Positions 1 to 6,146 of a stretch of DNA of 10,376 nucleotides are shown here, one piece after another. The stretch is from Dissophora ornata (lineage: Eukaryota > Mortierellomycota > Mortierellomycetes > Mortierellales > Mortierellaceae): assembly GCA_025201705.1 (NCBI GenBank), contig MU617582.1, forward strand, positions 1 to 10,376. Direction: 5' to 3'. Every line of letters starts with the position of its first letter. Positions within the stretch are counted from its first letter, which is position 1. Made by a program: the position numbers and the translations under genes. The notes under the pieces are model-generated. The model made no database searches. It was not told where the DNA came from and saw only the letters and a program-made list of their open reading frames with translations.

Positions 1-226
1 GGAGGAGAGAGCCTCCATGCGGCACAACAATGCGCTTTGAATTTCTGCGATGTTGTAGCTGGAGAGCAACATTCTCGGCGGTTTTGTTATTTTATTTTAT
101 TCTGAGAAGGGGTGGGGGGTTTTTTTAAGGGGAGATATAAAAATAGTATTTCGCGATCGTGCGTTGCGGGACAAGGATAACCACACATTATGCACGGGAG
201 CCTTTTTTCTTCTTTACACTCTAGAG

Positions 227-233
227 TGACTCA
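227..233. promoter_or_regulatory. Gcn4/AP-1-like site TGACTCA
   Basis: With its flanks this reads GTGACTCAC, a full match to the RTGACTCAY consensus of fungal bZIP amino-acid-control factors (Gcn4/CPC1 family). The sequence match is seen directly. Function is unknown: it lies 3' of P5CDH, and any gene it could control would be to the left of the window. A 7-mer can occur by chance. Confidence 0.25.
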
Positions 234-343
234 CTTTGCAGACACATGTAACATTTGTGTGGATTGTGGATTAATGCATGTTAACAAATGTGATCTGCAT
301 CGGGCAACTTAAGAAACTGTGCCGCACATTTTTGCCCGTAACC

Positions 344-363
344 AAAAAAAAAAAAAAAAAAAA
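344..363. repeat. A20 homopolymer
   Basis: Twenty consecutive A residues in the intergenic DNA left of P5CDH. There is no coding sequence next to it that would suggest a retroposed copy, so it is best read as a simple-sequence run. Its length is prone to sequencing error. Confidence 0.8.
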
Positions 364-580
364 TTCCTTTGGGCAACAGATACTCGCCTCAAAAGACGCA
401 GCGAGAGACTTGCCAGTATGTAAATGAACATTGCCCCGCAAGAAGGTTTGTTGCCCTGAAAGGAGATCGACACGACCCTGGTCTTGAAGAAAGACACAAA
501 AACTTTAAAACTCTAAACAGCTGGATTTTGGGGGGAGTGATCTTTACCCTTTGTTCAACAATGCTTTCTATAATCTCTTT

Positions 581-586
581 TTTATT
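581..586 (-). terminator. Probable poly(A) signal of P5CDH
   Basis: TTTATT on the plus strand reads AATAAA on the minus strand, about 110 nt beyond the P5CDH stop codon. The spacing is close to that of the AATAAA words after NSA2 and ALG5 in this window. The cleavage site cannot be seen. Confidence 0.5.
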
Positions 587-696
587 GTAAACAAGGGATG
601 TATGGCACACCTGATGCAAATTATAGTGGATGACAAGATTTTATATGCAAAATAAAGGGAAGAGGGCATTGAACTATTCTCGGCTACTGTTTCTAC

Positions 697-3282
697 TTAA
701 GCCAAGTTGGAGGGGTACATGAACTCCTCCAAGTCGACAAATGACTCCTTAATCGAGCGGGGAGAGACGAAGCGGGACAAGATAGCGGCAGAGCCGGCCT
801 TGTCGTTCGTGCCCGAGGCACGTCCACCACCGAAGGGCTGCTGACCAACAACGGCACCAGTGCACTTGTCGTTGATGTAGAAGTTTCCAGCAGCGTTGCG
901 GAGCTTGTTGGCGCCCAAGACGGTAGCATAGCGGTCCTGAGAGAACAAGGCACCGGTCAAGGCGTAGGCCGAAGAGTTGGCGACCAAGTCCAAGGTGCTC
1001 TCGTACTCATCGGCCTTGTAGACGTAGATGGTGACGACAGGTCCAAAGATCTCCTCGGTCATGGTGCGCGACATGGGGTTGGTCGTGACAATGATGGTAG
1101 GCTGGATAAAGTATCCGACAGAGTCATCGTAGGAGCCTCCAGCAATGATCTCAGACTCGGCGTCAGTCTTGGCCCACTCGATGTAGCTCTTAATCTTGTC
1201 GAACGAGAACTGGTTGATGACAGGTCCCATAAAGTTCTTGAACTCCTCAACACCGCCGACCTGGATGCGGCTGTGGGCCTCGATGAGACCAGCCTTGATC
1301 TCGGGCCAGAGGGTGTCAGGGAAGTAGCAGCGCGAGCAGGCAGAGCACTTCTGGCCCTGGTACTCGAACGAGGAGCGGATGGTGTTGTTGACAACGGACT
1401 TGACGTTTCCGGTCTTGTGGACCATGTGGAAGTTCTTGCCTCCAGTCTCTCCCACAATGCGGGGGTAGGACTTGTAGTTCTCAATGTTGTTTCCAATGTC
1501 CTTCCAGAGCTTGCGGAAGACGTGGGTCGAGCCAGTGAAGTGGAGGGCAGCGAACTCGGGGTGCTTCAAGACCTGGGCGACGACCTCGGGGGCGGGACCG
1601 GGGACGAACTGGATGACACCGTCGGGGAGACCGGCCTCCTTCATGATCTGGTAGACGACGTACGAGGCGTAGGTGGCGGCGGGGGCAGGCTTCCAGACGC
1701 AAACGTTGCCCATCAAGACGGGGGCACCGGCCAAGTTACCACCGATGGCAGTGAAGTTGAAGGGCGAGACAGCAAAGACGAATCCCTCCAATGGGCGGTA
1801 CTCGGTGCGGTTCCAGGTGCCGGCAGAGTTCTGGGGGGGCTGGACAGAGTAGAGCTCCTCGGCGAACTTGACACCGAAGCGCCAGAAGTCGATCATCTCA
1901 GCAGCGGAATCGATCTCAGCCTGCCAGGCGTTCTTGCCCTGGCCCAGCATGGTGGCGGCCATGATCTTGTATCTGCATGAGGTTGAGGTTGAAGAGGAGC
2001 GAGACGTCGGTTAGCGGGATACATGGATGAGCTGCAGCGAGTATGGGAGATGCAGTGGTATAATCGATGTGGTATAATCGATGTAGTGGTATAATCGATG
2101 TGGTATAATCGATATGGGACGATGGTCGGAGATGGGTCATGGAAGATCAGGAGAATCAAGAGAATTCTTATGGCGTCTTTTCTTGTCCAGTGATGAGACC
2201 GTGTCTCAGTAAATAAAGAATAGTAGGAAAAGAAAACAGGGGAACGGTGACCGGGTATCAGAGGACGGACCCTGAAAATAGCCGGGGACGATTGCCTCAG
2301 CGAAAAAATGAGAGACATGGTGCACACGGACACACACATCCACATCCGTGTGTGTGTGTTGCAAGAAATGAAAGAGGCCCCCCATCACCCCACCACCTGG
2401 AAAGGCTATTCCAGTTACGTGAGCGCGGGAATAAGTGATTTTTCCCACACAGGCAAACAAAGGGCTCAGACTGACCCGTCTCGTCGACAAACGTTAAAAA
2501 ATTATGACCCATATAGGCGCGCTAATTGCCCAAAGAGTCATCGCTCGCACCCAAAAGAAAATGGGCAAGTTGTGGAGGAACGGCGTAGTATCGCTGTCGG
2601 CGTACATCCAAATGTACGGCCTTAACAGTAGCCTCTGACACATCGCAGTGCCATGCTCTAGAAAACGTACCTGTACTTAGTGGAGGCGAGATCAGCCGCC
2701 TTCAAGAAGATGGCAGCACGGTCGCTGAAGGGAGTGTTCTCCCAGTCCTGCTTGGCAGCCAAAGCACCGTCAATGGCCTTGGCAACAAGGGCCTCATCCG
2801 CATTATGGTAGTTGCAGACGACGGTCTTGTGCTCGTGAGGCATGACCTGCTTCTCCATGATTCCAGTGCGGACCTAAAAAGGAACGAGCATGCATACAAT
2901 GTACCAAAGTTGTCAGACCAAAGTTTCTTACACCTAAGCCCGCTGCAGACTTGGGGCATTTGTTGGCATGGATCAGTTGGATCCTTTTTATACCTCCTTT
3001 CCGTTAATAATGCAAGGAATGTCGAGAGGGGCCTGGGCACGGAGCTCCTTCACGGCAGCCTCGAGACCGGCACGCTCGGCAGAGCCAGCGACATATGTTT
3101 TCTAATTGGATCGAAGAATTATGGAAGAACTGCGTTAGCGTGAGAGAGTTGGGGCGCGCCACCATTTTTGATTTTTGGGGGCAATTCAGGGGAAATATGA
3201 ATTCGCGATGGAGTTGTACCATTGGCTCATTGACGACGGCAGGGATCTTGAAAGAGGCCAAAGTGGCGGTAGGGACAGACAT
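697..3282 (-). CDS. PUT2: Delta-1-pyrroline-5-carboxylate dehydrogenase (ALDH4 family), 4 exons, 549 aa
   Basis: Oxidises glutamate-gamma-semialdehyde/P5C to glutamate with NAD+, the second step of proline catabolism, normally in the mitochondrial matrix. Exons on the minus strand are 3282-3220, 3101-2994, 2873-2671 and 1972-697; introns are 118, 120 and 698 nt, all GT-AG, and the coding sum is 1650 nt. The junctions restore family-conserved text: NEPM/KTYVAGSAER, INGKE/VRTG, STKYR/YKIMAATMLGQGK. Visible ALDH motifs are SPFNFTAIGGN (194-204), FTGS (270-273), the general base Glu300 in GETGGKNF, the nucleophile Cys334 in GQKCSACS, EEIFGP (431-436) and the P5CDH-type loop GRASGTNDK near 508-516. 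The Glu-to-Cys spacing of 34 equals that of human ALDH4A1. The start has A at -3. Oddity: the N-terminus MSVPTATLASFKIPAVVNEP has one basic residue and no clear presequence. It shares a divergent promoter with NSA2. Identity is very secure; the first exon is slightly less so. Confidence 0.95.
2052..2113. repeat. Four copies of GTGGTATAATCGAT in a 31-nt higher-order unit
   Basis: Perfect copies of the 14-mer lie at 2055-2068, 2069-2082, 2086-2099 and 2100-2113. Each pair is preceded by G(C/T)A, so the block is two 31-nt units (2052-2082 and 2083-2113) differing at one base. Each copy contains the palindrome ATCGAT and the word TATAAT. The array lies near the 3' end of P5CDH intron 3, about 80 nt before the acceptor in the direction of transcription. 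Confidence 0.95.
2323..2352. repeat. 8-bp inverted repeat in a CA/GT tract
   Basis: CACACGGA (2323-2330) and TCCGTGTG (2345-2352) are perfect reverse complements around a 14-nt CA-rich loop, and GT repeats continue to 2359. It lies in P5CDH intron 3, so the pre-mRNA could form a small hairpin. It may simply be a by-product of adjacent CA and GT microsatellites. Confidence 0.6.
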
Positions 3283-3449
3283 GATGTTGAGGCTGGATTG
3301 AGAGTAAAGAGTGAATAGGGAGCAGGAAGAAGGGGAAAAAAAAGGACTCCATAGAATGGCCCGGGGGTATTTATTCGTTTTTGCATTTTGTATGAGTCGT
3401 AAGCGACATTTCTTCTCAGTGGAAAACGGACGGAGATGTACTTATCGGT

Positions 3450-3455
3450 CACGTG
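3450..3455. promoter_or_regulatory. E-box CACGTG
   Basis: Palindromic CACGTG preceded by T, matching the TCACGTG core bound by fungal bHLH factors of the Cbf1/Pho4 type. It lies 168 bp from the P5CDH start and 173 bp from the NSA2 start, nearly the midpoint. Functional assignment is inference. Confidence 0.4.
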
Positions 3456-3467
3456 TATACAATCACA

Positions 3468-3474
3468 TGACTCA
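3468..3474. promoter_or_regulatory. Gcn4/AP-1-like site TGACTCA
   Basis: Reads ATGACTCAA, one base short of the full RTGACTCAY consensus. It lies 12 bp from the E-box in the shared promoter. A bZIP amino-acid-control site would make sense for an amino-acid catabolic gene or a ribosome assembly gene, but this is inference from sequence only. Confidence 0.4.
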
Positions 3475-3531
3475 AATACGTGTGTTTTGAATCCGGGCAA
3501 AAAAGCCACGCAGTCCGCCCTTTGTTGGCTC

Positions 3532-3550
3532 TTTTTTTTTTTTTTTTTTT
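3532..3550. repeat. T19 homopolymer
   Basis: Nineteen T residues on the plus strand, 78 bp before the NSA2 start. Poly(dA:dT) runs in fungal promoters often exclude nucleosomes; that role is possible here but not shown. Confidence 0.8.
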
Positions 3551-3627
3551 CCTGGGTGACTTCAAGCAGGACCTGCATTAGTTGTAATCCTCCTCTTTCG
3601 CCTCCCTACCGCAGACCTTACTTCACC

Positions 3628-5052
3628 ATGGTAAACCATCCCCTCATGCAACAGCACCATCTGCTTCTCTGGATGCACTAGTCATGTCTATTGTGCATCG
3701 TCCTGTGCAGACTACGAGGCACCTGTTGTCTAGTCTGCATTCCGCCGAGGACTTGTTGTCGCAAGCAACGCTTGTGACTCGATGGAGTGGCGCCCAAGCA
3801 GCTGGCTAATCATCTCCCCTCTTTCACGCCATGGGTTCCTCTCTATAGCCTCAGAACGAATATATCGAAGAGTCGATTAAGCGACATGGTCGCAGGCTCG
3901 ATCACGCTGAGCGCAAGTAAGAACCACTCTCTAGCAACATATGCATGTGTCTATTAGGTCTGCTCTATTGTCTGCGGCGCCATTTCAACGTTTCACTAAC
4001 GATTGTTTTCTATGATTCCACTTCTCCGTTGCAAAGGCGTAAGAGAGAGGCTCGTGAGGCCCACAAGAGCTCTCAGTTCGCACAGAAGGTCACCGGTTTG
4101 AGGGCCAAGATGTACAATAAGAAGAGACACTCAGAGAAGATCCAGATGAAGAAGACGTACGTATATTGCTCTATGTGTCTTAATTCAGCATTGGGTATTT
4201 CAGGATATCGACAGGATTCAGAATCGGCAGCATCTCAGGACACTCCCTGCCCAGCGGATGTCACGGTTGCAATTGAATGGGGCTTTATTTTACGACACGC
4301 AGGTGACTGAGTGGAATGACCGTATCGGGAACCTGAAGCACGTGGACGCCCGCACCATCTTCCATTGGTGGCAACACTTGGATACGTTGGATCGCTGTGT
4401 CGATAAATCCGTTAAAACACGACACTTACGTTATCATCCCTTCAATTTATGGATTAACAGCATCAAGCAGCACGAGGAGAAGAACGCCAAGCAGAAGGAT
4501 ACGGATGCTGTTCCCGAGGGTGCTGTTCCCGGTTATTTGTTGGATCGTGAGGGTCAGCAGCGCGCCAAGGTTTTGAGCAACATGATCAAGCAGAAGCGCA
4601 AGGAGAAGGCAGGCAAATGGAATGTGCCTCTGCCCAAGGTCCGCGGTATTGCTGAGGACGAGATGTTCAAGGTTCTTCGCTCAGGAAAGACCAAGGCCAA
4701 GTCATGGAAGAGAATGGTGACCAAAGCCACCTTTGTCGGAGATGGCTTCACCCGTAAGCCTCCAAAGTACGAACGTTTCATTCGCCCCTCGGCCCTCCGT
4801 TACAAGAAGGCCCATGTCACGCATCCAGAGCTGAAGGCGACGTTCTGCCTGCCAATCATCGGAGTCAAGAAGAACCCTCAGAGTCCTTTGTACACACAGC
4901 TTGGTGTGTTGACGAAGGGTACGGTCATCGAGGTCAACGTGTCAGAGTTGGGATTGGTCACAACAGGAGGCAAGGTAGTTTGGGGTAAATACGCCCAGAT
5001 CACAAACAACCCAGAGCTGGATGGTTGTGTGAATGCCCTTCTTTTGGTTTAA
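3628..5052 (+). CDS. NSA2: Ribosome biogenesis protein NSA2 (TINP1 family), 4 exons, 260 aa
   Basis: Nucleolar/nuclear assembly factor of pre-60S particles, involved in 27S pre-rRNA processing in yeast. Exons are 3628-3630, 3849-3916, 4037-4156 and 4461-5052; introns are 218, 120 and 304 nt, all GT-AG, and the sum is 783 nt. The first coding exon is the ATG alone (ACCATG/gtaaac). Splicing to TATAG/CCTCAG gives MPQNEYIE, the N-terminus known for human and nearly for yeast Nsa2. The other joins restore [13 protein letters not shown] and [13 protein letters not shown]. The length matches yeast (261) and human (260). Residues 20-80 are very basic and probably helical. The C-terminal half is a beta-rich domain with [57 protein letters not shown] and a [10 protein letters not shown] ending. 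A CACTAACG branch site is visible in intron 2. The gene diverges from P5CDH. Confidence 0.96.
4204..4460 (+). other. Exon-like open stretch inside NSA2 intron 3
   Basis: Unlike the T-rich introns nearby, this part of the intron has balanced, gene-like composition. It is open in the frame of exon 4 and has many G/C third positions between about 4315 and 4410. That frame reads through the acceptor into NSA2, and an ATG at 4258 would give a 264-aa product. The encoded peptide (for example [10 protein letters not shown] and [11 protein letters not shown]) is absent from known NSA2 proteins, and the spliced protein is continuous without it. It may be a captured gene or transposon fragment, an alternative 5' exon, or chance. 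I do not recognise its source. Confidence 0.35.
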
Positions 5053-5153
5053 AAAAAAAGAACGCATACTTCAATCATTCCTCGCATATTGCTTGCTTCA
5101 TTGTTCCAGTTACCATTTCATCTTTTTTATTGTACACATATATTTTGCAGAAA

Positions 5154-5159
5154 AATAAA
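5154..5159 (+). terminator. Probable poly(A) signal of NSA2
   Basis: AATAAA about 100 nt after the NSA2 stop, preceded by TGTACACATATATT, a TG/TA-rich upstream element of the fungal type. The cleavage site cannot be seen. Confidence 0.6.
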
Positions 5160-6030
5160 CATCATCTTGGCCATAGCAGAGGGCTTCTATGAAAGATTTG
5201 ACATGAATGTCTAATGAGAGGAGTGAGGATTAGCCTAGGCAACGCGTTGATTCGGGACACATTCCATTAGTCCTTGATGGATAAAAATGGCGGGCAGTTC
5301 TTGCAGTTGTTTGAGCAAGCAAAACGCCGTCTTTGGTCACAAAAGAGAAGGAACTCTAGGAAACGTGTCATAATCTGTTACCTTGTAGCAATAATAATCC
5401 TTTCTCGACTGTGTGTTGTTGGAAGGTCGATGTGGGCTGCAAAGGGGAGGGGGATCGAAGAATGACCATGTTGAAGAAAGTTTTGTATTGTATTTTCGTA
5501 CGACCCGATTTCAGATCGTGGTTGTCCCCCTGCTTCCTCCTACAGCTTCCTAGAGCACCCGAATGGAATGGAGAGAGCACCAGGAGAAGCAACAAGGGCT
5601 CCATTGATTTTGTTGCCCTTGCGGAGCGAAGACACCCGACTCACGGGGAGCTGCTGGCCGTCAAGCTAGAGTCGAAGATTTCTCTGCAGGAACGGCGACT
5701 GCACATTGTCACTGCGATCATCGATGGATCTAGGACAGTAGGGGCCTGGACGGGAGTGTGGGCAGGACGGCATGGAGATGTGCGGTGCGTTTCTGGGACC
5801 CGAAGACGGTACGTGGTGTGTGAGCACGGTGGCAGAACAGGGCGACGTAGGGGCAGAACGGGTGCGTGGAGTGGAACGTTTGTGTGTGTGGTGTGGAGGG
5901 GGATTGACGAACCAAAACAATTTTTCCCTCTCCCCATCGTCTCTTGTTCGCTGTTATCCGCCCAGACGTTATCTCCATTATCGCTTTTTACATCTCAGCT
6001 GTGAACTCCTATCCATATCGCACCGCTCAT

Positions 6031-6130
6031 TGTTTACCCTTTCTCTCGCTTCTTCCCTCTTTCTTCTTCTTCCTCATTCACTTTCTCTCTCTCTCTCTCC
6101 TCATCACCTCCCTCTCTCTCCTCCATCACC
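6031..6130 (+). promoter_or_regulatory. CT-rich tract in the PDB1 leader
   Basis: About 100 nt are almost wholly C and T on the sense strand, including a run of CT dinucleotides near 6084-6099, and end some 15 nt before the PDB1 ATG. Such tracts are common just upstream of start codons in highly expressed fungal genes and often mark the transcription start zone. Activity is inferred. Confidence 0.5.
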
Positions 6131-6146
6131 ACCCCACACCTACACT

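Larger units (their letters stand above)
1..696. other. Left-edge intergenic region, no gene supported
   Basis: No protein-coding stretch is convincing here. Short open frames of 60-75 codons exist on both strands, but they run through homopolymers and show no family resemblance. The region holds an A20 run (344-363), a TATA-like TATAAAAAT (136-144), a Gcn4/AP-1-like site (227-233) and AT-rich DNA with TTTATT words, which read as AATAAA on the minus strand. Its right end must include the 3' UTR of the minus-strand P5CDH gene. The left part could belong to the flank of a gene outside the window. Confidence 0.6.
1973..2670 (-). other. P5CDH intron 3 (698 nt), repeat-bearing
   Basis: The longest intron in the window. 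The donor reads CAG/GTACGT and the acceptor ATGCAG/ATAC, joining an Arg codon split after two bases. It carries four copies of a 14-nt repeat and a GT/CA hairpin (listed separately). Minus-strand open frames inside it (for example 1893-2345, which runs into exon 4 in the wrong frame) encode low-complexity peptide and are not supported as genes. The protein is continuous with its family across the junction, so no exon is missing. Confidence 0.85.
3283..3627. promoter_or_regulatory. Divergent promoter region between P5CDH and NSA2
   Basis: Only 345 bp separate the two start codons, so both promoters and leaders must fit here unless further 5' exons exist. It contains an E-box, a Gcn4/AP-1-type site, a T19 run on the plus strand and pyrimidine-rich leader sequence just before each ATG. 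No CCAAT box and no strong TATA box were seen. On the P5CDH side, an ATG at 3352-3350 opens a 41-codon frame that overlaps the main start. Confidence 0.7.
5053..6146. other. NSA2-PDB1 spacer: NSA2 3' UTR, then PDB1 promoter and leader
   Basis: Contains no gene I can support. NSA2's poly(A) signal lies near the left end. From about 5720 to 5920 the plus strand is rich in G and GT. From about 6010 to the PDB1 start it becomes strongly pyrimidine-rich. A 197-codon plus-strand frame (5411-6004) crosses this region, but it reads as low-complexity Arg/Gly and Ser/Leu sequence and ends before the PDB1 start. A 5' non-coding exon of PDB1 here cannot be excluded. Confidence 0.6.

Noticed and set aside
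344..363. A20 run as the tail of a retroposed gene or LINE
   Set aside because: No coding remnant or target-site duplication could be seen beside it, and other long A or T runs occur throughout the non-coding DNA.
369..590. Small plus-strand frame (73 codons) in the left spacer
   Set aside because: No coding-like composition, begins directly after the A20 run and overlaps the P5CDH 3' region; no resemblance to any family known to me.
1273..1980. 235-codon plus-strand frame opposite P5CDH exon 4
   Set aside because: It is an antisense shadow of the G/C-third-position exon, rich in Gly/Val/Asp/Leu as expected for the reverse of such codons; the minus strand encodes the clear enzyme.
1893..2345. 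150-codon minus-strand frame crossing P5CDH intron 3 into exon 4
   Set aside because: Enters exon 4 in the wrong frame; its peptide is driven by the 14-nt repeats and CT-rich sequence.
3631..3848. Possible snoRNA host in NSA2 intron 1, by analogy with ribosome-related host genes
   Set aside because: No C/D boxes or H/ACA hairpin-hinge arrangement could be found by eye.
4157..4203. Alternative short intron in NSA2 ending at TTTCAG (4198-4203)
   Set aside because: Splicing there gives a stop after about 20 codons and breaks continuity with the family; the 4461 acceptor restores the expected protein exactly.
5411..6004. 197-codon plus-strand open frame between NSA2 and PDB1
   Set aside because: Low-complexity Arg/Gly and Ser/Leu content, no recognisable domain, and it runs into the CT-rich PDB1 leader; most likely a chance frame in a skewed-composition spacer.
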